Origin: Ligustrum vulgare
Lineage: Eukaryota; Streptophyta; Magnoliopsida; Lamiales; Oleaceae
Assembly: GCA_963555705.1 (NCBI GenBank)
Contig: OY743181.1
Span: 23,440,513-23,504,512, forward strand
Length of the DNA: 64,000 nucleotides
Reading direction: 5' to 3'
Shown here piece by piece: positions 20,489 through 32,400 of this stretch. A model generated the notes under the pieces. It was not told where the DNA came from and ran no database searches. It worked only from the letters and a program-made list of their open reading frames with translations. Position 1 is the first letter of the stretch, and every line of letters begins with the position of its first letter. The translations under genes were made by a program, and so were the position numbers.

Positions 20489-21927
20489 TGTTGGAAAGTG
20501 TATGCCCGTCGAGTTAATTTATTTGTACTCGTGACGTTTTTTGGAATAAAATATTATCTTATATATTTGATTATATTATTTTGAGCTTGCATTAATCCAT
20601 AGATCGATTCGATATTACTAATTGAGTGTTTAAGTTGTTAAACACAGAAAGATTCAATTTGTAATTCGATCTAAAATTATTGTTCACGATCAGTAAAATA
20701 AATATGGATAATTTATTTTTGATCGTCTCGATTTCATTAAAATCTATCTTTGATTTTGAAAATGAAATTGAGAGTACATTTGATATGTATTGAACGGGAC
20801 CACGTGAAATTAATTTGTGACATTGACCGTGCAAATTTAATTTCACTTGACTATCGTACATGGAACCTTAATCCTAATCGGATAATGAACTTCGATTACT
20901 AACTTGAAGTTCTTTGATGTATCAATGGGTGAGATCAAATTGTTGGTCAATATCTCGGTACTTTGGGAATTAAAGTAAAATAACGAGGAACATATATTCG
21001 TATTATGGAATCCGTCACCATTAGGTATGATCATGATCTCACTGGTTCTTCTAATGGACAGTTAAATCTGAGCTCAGTAATTCGACAATGATTGTTGGAT
21101 TTTATGATGTGATGTGATCACATAGAACTGTCAGATAGAAGATGGGAGTCGAGAATTTATGAATATTCAGATAAGGGTATATTGGTCGTTTAACCTTACT
21201 TCGAATATTCCAGTTGATCGACGGGGGTAACATGTAAGAGCGATAAGTCAGAGGATATAATTATTGGTTATTGCTTCAGTAATTACAATTTTACTAAGAG
21301 TGCAATCTCGTTCTTTTAGTGGAATAGAACGTGATTAATAAATTATTTTGATTGGTCAAGAGTTGACTGGATCAGAATTAATTTATTGGAGCTTAGTTTA
21401 ATTGAGTCCGATCAGGTTCCCTTGGTGGCTTCAATAAAACAGGCATATACAGGCTTATAACTTGTATTGGGCCGTGCAGAAATGGGCCTGGGTTATAGTA
21501 TTAGGGTTGGTAGGGTTTTAGAGGGTAAAGAAGTTATAAATAGTCTTCTAAGACTATTTTTCTTAACCTAATACACATGTGGGCGGGACACACACTAAAG
21601 TGTGAAGTGTGTGTTTTGTTCTCTTGATAAAAACCCTAACCCTAGTGTAACCAAAAGGTCAGAGAAAAGTGACCACACACTTGCATAGCCTCTGTTGAAG
21701 AACACCAAGGAAAACTTGAAGGTTTGGAGATTGGTGGAATCAAGATCTACACAGATAATTGTCAAAGCACGCTACAAGGGTAACGATTGCTAAATTATTA
21801 TTTGTTCAAAATTATTTGATCTAGTCAAATACATAAAACGGCGAATTCCTATTATGGGATGATCCAAATCACAAGAAATTAATTTTTGTGATTAGATATC
21901 CCGTTGCGTCAATTTTTTTTCCCAACA
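20489..21927 (+). repeat. 3' LTR of copia A2
   Basis: 1439 bp, identical by eye to 13129-14567 except C at 21839. It ends CCCAACA and is followed by the duplication AGAGG. Confidence 0.97.
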
Positions 21928-21932
21928 AGAGG

Positions 21933-22282
21933 ATGTGCTAGTTGAAACTAAAAAGATTGTGTTTCCTGCAGATTTCGTGGTCTTAGATATGGAAGAGGAC
22001 GAGAGGATGCCATTGATTCTAGGGAGGCCATTCCTAATAACTTCTATGGCGTTGATTGATGTTGAGAAGAGGGAGGTCATATATAGAATGGAGAAAGATA
22101 AGGTTACTTTTGACCTCGCACGAATGGAGAACAATGATCCCAATCTTGAGAATTGCTCAAAGATTGAAGTGGACTCCATTTTGGAGGACAAAGGGAAGCA
22201 AAAACAAGGGGCCTCAGGGTGTATGAAGAACAAGTCCGAAAAGGGAGAAATTATCTTGACTCCAACCCATGAGCCACCTTGA
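21933..22282 (+). pseudogene. gypsy B1 protease C-terminal part
   Basis: The frame continues the B1 protease after the copia A2 insertion and one copy of its duplication. It reads [20 protein letters not shown] then GRPFL and [10 protein letters not shown], the conserved end of plant gypsy retropepsin. A charged tail runs to TGA at 22280-22282. In complete relatives reverse transcriptase would follow; here non-coding sequence does. Confidence 0.82.
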
Positions 22283-25164
22283 AGATCTCTAACAAAAGTC
22301 GAGCTTTAGACTTTAAATGGAGCGCTTGTTGGGAGGCAACCCAACCCGTATCCTTTTATTATCTATTTATGCTTAATTTTATGTTTTACGCGTAAGTTAG
22401 GATTTATATGCTTTAGTAGTGTTTTTGTTGATATCATTGAGTTTTGCTTTTGCCCTTCATCTTTGTTTCATATTAAAAAGTTACCATGAGCATGTTCTTT
22501 ATGTTAAGTATGTTGACATCAATGCCATCATAAGTATCTAGCCTTAGAAGTTAAAACATAATATGTTGCATGAAAACCTATTCATTCCATAGCATTAGTT
22601 GGTTTACGTTGCATGCTAGAATTTGGTGGTTAAGTCATAAACTCATGCATGGAGCCTTAGTTCAAAGTAGGAAGCAAAGTTAGGCGAGTGAGCCTATTGA
22701 AGACAAGATGTTTTGGGGTTAGGAATTGGAGTTGAAATTCAAAATTGACATAAAAATCTCTTTCAGCCGGAGAACCCCACTGTAGTGTCATTGCACCTTG
22801 TTGGCCGCTTGTTGTCTTTTAAAATAATAAATCACCTAAGTTGCATTTTTTACACATGGAATTGAGCACTACACATACATACATCACATCTCAATTTTCA
22901 AAAGGTATGAATTTCTCCTTTACTTTACAATTTTGAAAATCTTGGGGGTTTTCTTAGTTTTCTTGAGATTTGAAATTCATGGATTGTTGTGTTATGAAAG
23001 GCTAGAATGTTGTGTTCATTGGATTGTCAAACTTAGGTTTAAAATATTTTTTTGGATAACTTCATGTTTCAAACTCCATGATTTCTACTTGTTTTGTTTT
23101 GTTTTGTTTCGTGCACACTATGTGTTTGATAAAATGTCTAAGTAAGACTTTCATCACATTATTGGAAATTCCTTTGAACAACATTCATCACTTCATATTG
23201 AACATTAATTATGCACCATTCCACAACCCTTATGCACTTTAGATGACCTAAATCTTTGATGTGTTATAGACCACACTACATACTTTCATGTTTCCGAGTT
23301 CCGAATATGGATAGGAAAAATTTCAACTTTTCATAGCAATGTCGGGGGCTGAACAAGGAGTACTTTGACCACTTTCAAAACAAATTCAGATTTAAGTTTT
23401 GCTTTAGTTTGGGGGTTGTAGATATGGTTTCCTATATTTCCTTTCAAATTTGAAGCTTCTAATGTACTTGTTTCACTTTTTCGAGTTACATATAATTGGG
23501 ACACATAAAAAGCAAAAACAATGGAACATACTTGAATCATCCAAGTTGATATTTAAGAAGAAGCTCCAAATTGAAAATTTTACATCCACAAACCCGAGAA
23601 GCACTTTTGCCCCTCGTTATTTTTATGTTGTTTCAATCATCATGTCTTCATGACATATATTGAGGCCAATGTACAGTTCTAGTTTGGGGGTGAAATCTAT
23701 TTCATGTTAAATGCTTCATGTGTTTCATTTGTTAATATGCTTCTTTTGCTTCACTTACATTCTTTTAATTGGGAAATTTTATTTGAAAAAAATAAAAAAT
23801 AATAATTTGAAAATTTTGAAAATTGTGTTGACATGTTTATTACCCAAGATATATTATTCATCAATTTTTGCTTTGGCTTGAATAATTGAATAACATCAAA
23901 AACTTGAATTTTATTCACTGGTCATGACATGCTTGATTTCATCTTATTGCGTACATAGCCATTGTTGAATTATAACTTGTGTAGGGATGTTTTTAATACT
24001 TGTGGGGTAAGTTTATGCTATTTAAACTTAGGAATGACTTGAAAATCCCTAAAATTAGAACATAAAGCATCCCATCCCTAACTTAGAACCAAACGGTTCA
24101 AAAGCAAGTTTGGGGGTAGAATGGTTAAGAGGTGCATGTTTCGATAGGTGGGAGATTTGTGATTCTCGGTTTTGCACTTTTGTTAAAATAGTTTGGTCAA
24201 CGGGTATAAATCATAACCAGCATAAAAACAAAAAAATGTTGAAGATCTTATTCTACTCTTCAAATGTCTTTTTAACTCGAGAAAGTAAGCTTGTAAGGGT
24301 GTTGAAACCTGGTACCCTAAACTCAACTGAGTTGGGAGCCATCAGTCCAAAGCTCATTACAGGGGTCAATTAGAAAGTAAGTAAGGAGAGTGGACTTACA
24401 CATAAGTCAAACATACATCTTTAACTTTTCTTTATTTCTTTTGTGACTCGGGTAATTAAGTCTGAGGGGTTCTTTGAACCTGGTGCTCTTAAATAGTATG
24501 GCTTGGGAGCTCCAAACCCAAAACTCGCTACAAGGATCATATAGAAAACAAATGAGAAAAATATTGCACAAAGATGATAAAAGACAGGAATATTAAAATG
24601 AAAAAGTCGTCCATAAAGAGAGAAATTGTTAAGTATAAGCTTTGTTGAATGTAACTGTGGAGATTGATGTTGTAAAATTGGGGATTGCTCACTTTTGACT
24701 TGTTGTGCATGCATACTTCTGATTCTAACTGTCTTGTATGGAAAAAGCAATGAAAGATATTTGAGAAACCACCATAGAAGGAATATGGGATTTGAGAGAA
24801 AAGCAGTAAGTTGTGATCTTCCATGAGCGATGAGAGAAAAATCTATAGAACTTCATAGGTTGACCATGTGGGATTCGGGCTTCATTTTGCATATTAAACT
24901 ACACAATGTTAAGTATATTTTTGCATGACTAAGCATTCGACATTGGCTATTCACACACACACTTGAAAATTTAGCATGACTTGACTAAAGCAATTTGTAC
25001 TTCGTTGTTCAAAACTCTTTGCCAAAGATGTGAGTTTATTTGTATTATTGAGGCCTATGGTGAACACGTTGAAGCAACAAAAACATTTGACATTTTCTAG
25101 TTTTATTTAGTAGTTTATTTTTGCATTGTTTGAGGACGAACAATAATTCTAGTTTGAGGATATT
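22283..25164 (+). other. Conserved 3' non-coding region of gypsy B1
   Basis: 2.9 kb without supported genes. It starts with the block GGAGCGCTTGTTGGGAGGCA, followed by ACCCAA, which also occurs inverted in B2 near 43890-43910. It carries polypurine-like AGTTTGGGGGT motifs near 23405, 23678 and 24108, and the real tract (degraded to TTTGAGGATAT) just before the LTR. Two related modules near 24308-24365 and 24479-24540 (CCTGGTACC ... TTGGGAG ... CCAAA ... CTC) are also present in B2. Small open frames here are not conserved. Confidence 0.75.
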
Positions 25165-26651
25165 TGATAAGTGTATTTTATACACTTATTTATATGTCTA
25201 AATTAGATTGTATTATTGTCACTCTTGAATAATTACTACTTAATTACTTTATATTTGTTTACATTGAAGGAATTTTTCCAAAGTCATGTGAATGAAGCAC
25301 TAAAGTAGAAAAATGGACATTTGGATGTCATTTGAGGTAAAAGGAGCAAAAGGGATGATGGTTTCGTCAACCGAGACTTCCAAGGAGAGATATGTGAAAG
25401 AAATCAAGGTTCGAGAGCTTAATTGAAAATGGAATGAAGCTTGGAAGAAGATTTTTAGTGTTTGGGAAGTTTAGGAATTTAATTGTCTCAATCAGAAGAT
25501 GAAGGACTCATATGCAAATAGAGTTCAAGGGCCAACTTAAACGTACCAAAAAGATGGAAATTGCATGTGAAAATTTATACTGCGTGACCACGGGTTATCA
25601 ATGTGGTGGCTACTCGAGAATACTTAAATCAACAGAAATACTTTTGGTTCTACTGCTCGGCCACCAGACTTAGGAGGCCTAGCGGGAAAAAGGTCATGCG
25701 TGATTTTGAACCTTATTTTGCCTAGGTTACGGGAATAATCTATATAAGCTATTTTCATGCATGAGATAGGAAACTTTGCACACATACTCTAGAGGTACAA
25801 TTCACCATAAAAGTTTGGAGATTTTGGAGGCTCAATTGAAGGTGAAGGCAAGGAAATATGAAGATAAATTCGTGGAAGAAACTTCTTGGTGCAAGGGTTC
25901 TTTTACTTTTCTCTTCAATTTACTTATGATGTCTAGTTTAGTTTATTATTGCATTCATATTACTTTCATTGTGAATAACTAAACTCTTTGTTGGGATCAA
26001 GCAATGTAGCGTAGTTTTACGCCTTTAATTCCGTTACTCGAGTTTTACGATTTGATTGCATGTGTATGATTTTATTTTGTGTTCAATGCATGAATTTACT
26101 GGCCACTAATTCATTAATTAAATAGATCGTTTTTCATAATTTGAGAGGTGAGCTAATGATCTAGATCTAGGAATATAACTCAGTAATTGAACGAGTGATA
26201 GAGATATACGTTTGTTGTTATTGCGGTCTTAATTGAGTTCTTGTATTCCATGCACATAATCATTACAACCAACTATTCGTTAACATGATTCACTAATTAG
26301 GTAGAGTTGACTTAAACCCGAGAGGGGAATTTCATGTGCATAAGAGCTCGACCGATCTCATTAATAGATTAAAACTTCAGTGGTGAGGTTAAAGGTATTG
26401 ACTACGTGAAATCGTGAAATCCCAACTCTTCTTCAATTGATTAAAACAAACTCTTTTATTGCTTGTCTTTTGTTTTAGTTTAATTTTTAGAATCATCATA
26501 ATTCAATTATTCATGATTCAAATAAAGTAGAAATTTGAACAACTTTGGAACTTAATCCGGCCAAATCCTTCTGGGTACGATAACTTAGACTCGAAAAATC
26601 CACTTTATTACTTGGATTTGACATCCTACACGTACGATTTAGCACACATCA
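25165..26651 (+). repeat. 3' LTR of gypsy B1, full length
   Basis: 1487 bp from TGATAAGTG to CACACATCA. It includes a GC-rich motif cluster at about 25580-25700 and a TATA box TATATAAG at 25741-25748; both are missing from the 5' LTR. The open frame at 25776-25982 lies in the LTR and is not supported as a gene. Confidence 0.88.
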
Positions 26652-26654
26652 ATA

Positions 26655-27232
26655 TACATTTTATGGTCACGGTTACAAAAAATCTGTATAAGTCATAAAT
26701 TAACAAATTAATTGATTACGACTTATTTCTCGGTTACAAACTATATAAAAGTTTTATCATGACTTATCTATTGGTTACAAATTACAAATATTTAGGTCGC
26801 AACTTATTTTTCGATCACAATTTGTCACATAAATAAAAATATAAATATTATAGGTCGTGACAGACTTCTCAATCATAAATCACAAATTTTATAAGTCATG
26901 ACTTCTTTCTTGGTCACGACTTATTTTTCTATCACAGTTTACAAGTTTCTTAAGTCACAATTTATTTCTCGATCACAAATAATGAATTTTATAGGTCACT
27001 GCTTATTTTCGGTCACAAATCTCGAATATATAGGTGACGACTTATTTTTCAATCATAATTTACAAATTTCTTAGGTTACAACTTATTACTCAATTACTAA
27101 TCTCAAATTTCGTAGGTCACAACTTAATTCACGGTTACATATTCGAATTTTGTGGGTCACAAATTATTTGAAGGTCACATGTTTCAAAGTAATTAGTCAC
27201 AACTTAAAAGATTATGACTCACAATTACAATT
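26655..27232. repeat. Degenerate tandem repeat of about 40-50 bp
   Basis: Roughly a dozen diverged units alternate GTCACGACTTATTT-like and CGGTCACAAATT-like blocks. On the minus strand the unit reads approximately TTTGTGACCGAGAAATAAG then TCGTGACC. The style recalls subterminal repeats of CACTA transposons, but no CACTA terminus was found. Confidence 0.7.
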
Positions 27233-27238
27233 TAGTCC

Positions 27239-27243
<5 letters not shown>

Positions 27244-27282
<39 letters not shown>
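27244..27282. repeat. Poly(A) run, 39 bases
   Basis: Uninterrupted A39 directly after the degenerate tandem repeat. It could be a retroposon tail or slippage; no retroposon body was recognised upstream. Confidence 0.9.
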
Positions 27283-27284
<2 letters not shown>

Positions 27285-27850
27285 ATATCATACTTATCAT
27301 TTGAAGTGTCACAATCACCTATAATTTGTCACAAACACTATTCAAGTTAACCCTATCCTACCATATCCCATCCCATCCCACCCCTATCATATCTCCACTC
27401 AAGCCTAACCCCACTCCTCCTCCTCCACTACAACCGTCGGTCGGTACCCAACCCAACCAACCAACATTACCTCCAATCCAAACACCTCACCAATATCACC
27501 ACCACCACCACAACCACAACCGTCACCTCGTCGCCAACACCCACCACCACCACCACCACCTCCAACACCACCACCACTCTACCTACCTCCACCAAAAATA
27601 GAAAAACTTATCAAACTTGCTGCCACCACAAGTGCCATTTGACAAACTCATTATTCTCATCTCACAAGTGTAACGTCAGTTCTCAATGAATCTTCGGCAA
27701 AGACAGTTGCACTCTCGTCATTTGAGCTCAACCACGAAGCACAGGGCATGCATCAAAGTCATATCGACACCATTTCTACGTAGGTTTCCACATAACAATA
27801 TACATATGCACACCACCACACACACCACCACAAGAGAACAAATAAAATGA
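27283..27850. other. Low-complexity CCA/CAC-rich flank of copia C
   Basis: C-rich sequence with runs of CAC/CCA triplets at about 27480-27590. The open frame 27326-27601 only yields Pro- and His-rich low complexity and is not supported. Bases 27846-27850 (AATGA) are the left target site of copia C. Confidence 0.6.
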
Positions 27851-28481
27851 TGTTAGAGCAATTGGACCAGTAGAATCTTTGAAGCCCAAAAGCCAGAAGG
27901 CCCAGCCGGAATAAGAAGCCCAAAATTCACGTCTACTGATTGAGCCCAATGCCAAAGCTTTAATACTGGTCTCCAATCAAATACTGAAGCCCAACCACAT
28001 TTCGAATCTATTGGCCCAACACTAGACCATCCCTTCAGTCTAAGATGTTGGATCGTCACAAACACATCTGAACCGTCCATTTTAGGGATAAAGACACATT
28101 ACACCTGTTGATTTTCTTATTCTAGATTTTTCTGATTTCTCTCTTTATCTCTCTAGCTATTCGCCTTCTTCGTGGTTTCTTTGAGACAAATCTCATCTCT
28201 CGTACAAATTCTTCATAGTTTATTCTCTGATTCTGTGTGTATATCAGAGATTTATACTTAGTGGTTATATGACAGAATTGATCTGTAATCTTTGTGGTTT
28301 CTTAGTGGTATTTTTGTGTGAGTTACTATTTTTGTAATATTTCTGAGTTGTTGTGTTTGATTTTGTAAAACCTTCACTTTTTTGTACTTTAATCTTGTTT
28401 TGAATAAAGTCTTTAAATTTTTAAGTTTTTGAACAAACTCGGTGGTATCTTTGTGGTGATTCTGAACCTGTAATCGTAACA
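27851..28481 (+). repeat. 5' LTR of copia C
   Basis: 631 bp. The first 170 bases contain six GCCCA motifs (near 27884, 27900, 27918, 27944, 27989 and 28014); five are kept in the 3' LTR. Confidence 0.9.
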
Positions 28482-28482
28482 G

Positions 28483-28495
28483 TGATATCAGAGCC
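28483..28495 (+). other. Primer-binding site of copia C
   Basis: TGATATCAGAGCC follows the LTR. It matches the tRNA-iMet site TGGTATCAGAGC with one change. Confidence 0.8.
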
Positions 28496-29478
28496 TTAGG
28501 GTTCCTGTGATTTTTCACTGATTTACGACTCAGAACTTGTGGATCTGGTGTTATCTGGAAGACTCTTTGGGGGTTTCTCTCAAAAATAATTTTAGGGTTT
28601 TCAATTTCTTTGTGGTCCTTTAAGAAACTAGTGATTTCTTGAATATATTCTAAAAACCCATTCTGAAACATTTTTGTTTTCTGAAAATCTTTTTGAAATT
28701 TTTCTGATTTGAAGGATTCTTCAAAATTACTTTAAATAATCTTCGTGGTATTTTTCTTTGTGGGAATTTCTTGAAACCAAAATAAGGGTTTGGTATGTTT
28801 TGGTGTCTGGATTTTGATCTCTGAGTCAAAATCAAAAGATCTATAGATTTCAGTATATTTTTAAAATATATTGAAAATCCTTAGAAGGGATCTGACATTC
28901 CTTGGTGACTGAACTTTGTGGATACTGATTAAACTTTGTGGTATTGGAACTTGGTGGTATTGAATCTTTGTGGAATTAAAGCCTTGTGGAACTGCAGTAA
29001 CCCTAATTTGAAAAGGGTGATATCTTTACATATTGCACTTAAGTACTATTAATTATTTTTTCAAATTTTTCGTTCTCTCCAAAATCTCTCTGTTCTTGAA
29101 GCCTATTCTTGGACCCCTTCACTTACCTTTGTACAGGATTCCTTGAGAATTCGGGGAATCTGAGGGAGTTTTGGGCTAACCCAAAGTAGGATGAGGGATA
29201 TACTAGAAGAACATTTTTATTTATAGTACTTACTAATTCTTTGTGGTTTTCATGCCGTGTGATTATACTTTGTGGATTGTGATCACCTTAATTGCTAGTG
29301 CCTGATATTTGTACAGTGTGACATACTATATATTTTTACTTAGTGGACTGCCTTTGTTATTTGCAATACTTTGAGAAACTATTCTGCATTCCTCTGCAAT
29401 ATTTGCTGAATATTTTTGTAGCAATAAGGCTTCTGGTTCTTGTAAAAAGTTTTTCAAAATTATCTGGACATTATTTCA
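28496..29478 (+). other. Leader of copia C
   Basis: About 1 kb, T-rich, with many TTTGTGG motifs. No supported coding region on the plus strand, and the minus-strand open frames at 28258-28835 are low-complexity shadows of this T-rich sequence. Confidence 0.65.
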
Positions 29479-32400
29479 ATGCCTACTATTAAAGTAGATG
29501 TTGAAATCTAGAATGGTAAAGGAGATTTTAGTCTCTGGAGCCAGAAATGAAAGTCTTATTACTTCAAATGAAATGTGCTAAGGCTATTGATCAATCTTTG
29601 CCTGCTAACCTAATCAGGATAGACAAACCGTGATGGATGAAACAGCCTGGAGTACTCTGTTTCTTCACCTATCTGATAATGCCATTAGACAAATAGGTGA
29701 GACAAAAACTGCAATGGAACTTTGGGATAAATTAGAGGAAGTTTACAACACTGTTTCTCTACAAAATAAATGTTTTCTTTGGAAACAATACTTTGCTTTT
29801 AAATTTGATCCTTCCAAAGGTGTAGATGAAAATATGAGCATTTCACACTTCCCTTAAGAATAAGGAGCTGGAATTAAGAAACAATCATAAAGAATCCTAT
29901 AGTGCTATAGGAACTTCAAAGAAAAAGAACTTCTTTAGGGACAATAAACCTGTGAAAAATTTCAACAAAACTTGGACAGCCCCCAATAATAATAGGAACT
30001 GGAATAACTTGAATAATATGCCTGTTAGGGGTAACTATCAAAAGAAAGATAATTTTTATGAACCTAAGGATAATTCTTTAAGAGTTCAGTACAACTTTAG
30101 GGGTCAAAACAATCCCAGAAATCAAAACAACTTTAGAAATCAAGACAACTTTAGAAACCAAGACAATTTTAGAGGTCCAGATAACTCTAGAGCTCAAGAT
30201 AATATTCTCAGATCTAGACAGTGTTATTATTGTGGTAAACATGGACATCATGTTAGAGACTGTTTTAAGAAACAAAATGAAACAGGAAACAATAATCAAG
30301 CAGAGGTTGTAACTCATGATAATAATAGTTTGTTTATGTTATTACTGAAACTGATACCAAGTATGATTGGATACTTGATTATGGCTGTACTTTCGATATG
30401 TGCCCTAAAAGGGATTTTTTTGCTATGTTCAGTAATGATTCTTATGGTTCTGTGAAACTTGGAAACAATCTGACTTGTGATATTAAAGGCATTAGTAAAG
30501 TTTTGTTGAAACTTGAAAATAACAAGACACTTGTTTTAAATCAAACTAGACATGTACCTGATTTAAAAAGAAACTTAATTTCTCTTGGTGTACTAGATTC
30601 TGAACTATATGATATTAGATTGCATAGAGGTTACCTTAGTATTCTGCACTCCCAAAACAAATGGAATATATGTTTTGAAAATACATCCTTTATGTGCCAA
30701 CTCTTTCAATGCAGTCTCTGAAAGTGATAAAACTATTTTATGGCATAAAAGACTTAGACATTTAGGTGAAAAGGTCTTAAATTGCTTGAAACGAAAGGTG
30801 TTTTTTGTAAAGATGTTTTACATAAACTTGATTTCTGTGAAAAAAATGTTTTGGGAAAACAGAAAAGAAATTCTTTTGATAAAGACATTCACAAATCCAT
30901 TAATATACTTGAATACTTGCATGCTGATATGTGGGGGATTGCCCCAGTTAATTCTGTTTTAGGTTTTAAATATTTCCTGCTTATAGTTGATGACTATTCT
31001 AGGAAAACTTGGGTTCATTTGTTAAAATCTAAGGATGATACTGTGTGGGTGTTTAAAAATTGGATTACTTTGATTCAAAATTTAAAAGATAGACTTTGAT
31101 TCCTTCTATAGCAATCTAGGTATTCTTAGACATAAGGACTGTTATCTACAGTCTACAACAAAATGGGGTTGCTGAGAGGATGAATACGACACTTTAAGAA
31201 AGAACAAGGTGTCTACTACTTGATTCAGTCTTGCCAAAAAAAATTTGGGGTGAAGCAGTGAAAACTGCTTCATATATGATCAACATTTCTCCCTGCAGTG
31301 CTATTGATTTCAAATTACCTGATCAAATTTGGAATAATTCTCTTCCTGATTTTTCAAAACTGAAAGCTTTTGGCTGTGCATCCTACTTACACCAAACTGA
31401 AACCAAAATTGATTCCAGATCTTTAAAATGTGTTTTTCTGGGTTATGGAAAAGGGGTCAAGGGTTACAGACTATGGGTAAAAGAACATGGAGATTACATG
31501 GTTATTATTAGTAGGTCTGTTATTTTTAATGAAAATTATTTTCCCTGTAAAGATGAAATTTTAAAAGAACCACTCAGTGAAAAAGACTTCCTTATTTTTG
31601 AGCTGAGTACAGATCATTTGAGTGATGATAATGATCCCCCCCTAATACTCAGTTTCAGGTGGAGCAACCCCCACATTTTCACAACAACAATCTAGAACCT
31701 AAATCTTCAAATTCTGACCCTAATTCTGAAACTATTCCTAAAACAGAAACTGAAATAGAAACAGAAATCATTCTTGAAAGTTATCAACTTACAAAGGATA
31801 GAATAAGAAGAGAGATCATACCTCCTCCCAGATTTGAGGATCCTTATTTTGTTTCTACTTTTACATACTCTGAACCTTTACAGAATGAACCTGAATCCTT
31901 TGAAGAAGCAATTTCTTCAATTGATTCTAAACTTTGGCTTGCAGTAATGCAAGAAGAAATGGATTCCCTTATTAAAAATGGTACTTGGACTTCAGTTGAA
32001 AAGCCTGTTAATAAAAGGATAATTGACTGCAAATGGATTTACAAAATAAAAGAAAGTGAGTCTAAAGATGTGAAACCTAGGTACAAAGTTAGGCTTGTTG
32101 CAAAAGGGTTTTCTCAAAAAGAAGGAATTGATTACAATGAAATTTTTTCTCCAGTTGTTAAATTTACATCAATCAGAATTCTATTTTCCTTAATTGCTCA
32201 ATTTGATTTAGAACTGAGCAAATGGATGTTAAAACTCCCTTTCTTTATGGTTACTTAGATGAAACCATTTATATGAATCGACCAAAAGGTTTTGAAAAGA
32301 AGGGCAAAACTGATCTAGTGTGTTTGCTGAAAAAATCTTTTTATGGTTTGAAACAAGCACCAAGGCAATGGTATAAGAGATTTGGTTCTTTTATACAAAA

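Larger units (their letters stand above)
13129..21927 (+). mobile_element. Ty1/copia retrotransposon A2, complete and young
   Basis: Full-length 8.8 kb element with TSD AGAGG (13124-13128 and 21928-21932) and two 1439-bp LTRs that I read as identical except T at 14479 against C at 21839. It has a tRNA-iMet primer site, a 1.77 kb leader, one uninterrupted gag-pol frame and a polypurine tract. It interrupts the protease of gypsy B1. Every sequence component expected for an autonomous copia element is present. The near-identity of the LTRs implies a very recent insertion. Confidence 0.97.
10613..26651 (+). mobile_element. Ty3/gypsy-type element B1, gag-protease only
   Basis: LTRs starting TGATAAGTG and ending CACACATCA flank gag and protease remnants and a 2.9 kb conserved 3' non-coding region. 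Reverse transcriptase, RNase H and integrase are absent: the protease C-terminus (stop at 22280-22282) is followed directly by non-coding sequence. Copia A2 is inserted inside the protease. No target-site duplication is found, in keeping with the tandem junction on the left. This is the structure described for plant GAG-only terminal-repeat elements. A related element, B2, lies on the minus strand at 39526-47713. Confidence 0.85.

Noticed and set aside
24110..24824. Small open frames in the gypsy B1 3' region as an env-like gene
   Set aside because: No signal peptide or transmembrane pattern conserved with B2, and the aligned region of B2 has no matching frame.
27326..27601. Pro/His-rich open frame of 91 codons
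   Set aside because: Produced by CAC/CCA triplet repeats; no start context, no conservation evidence, no domain.
28258..28835. Minus-strand open frames of 137 and 61 codons in copia C
   Set aside because: They overlap the LTR and T-rich leader of an old element; Lys/Asn-rich low complexity only.
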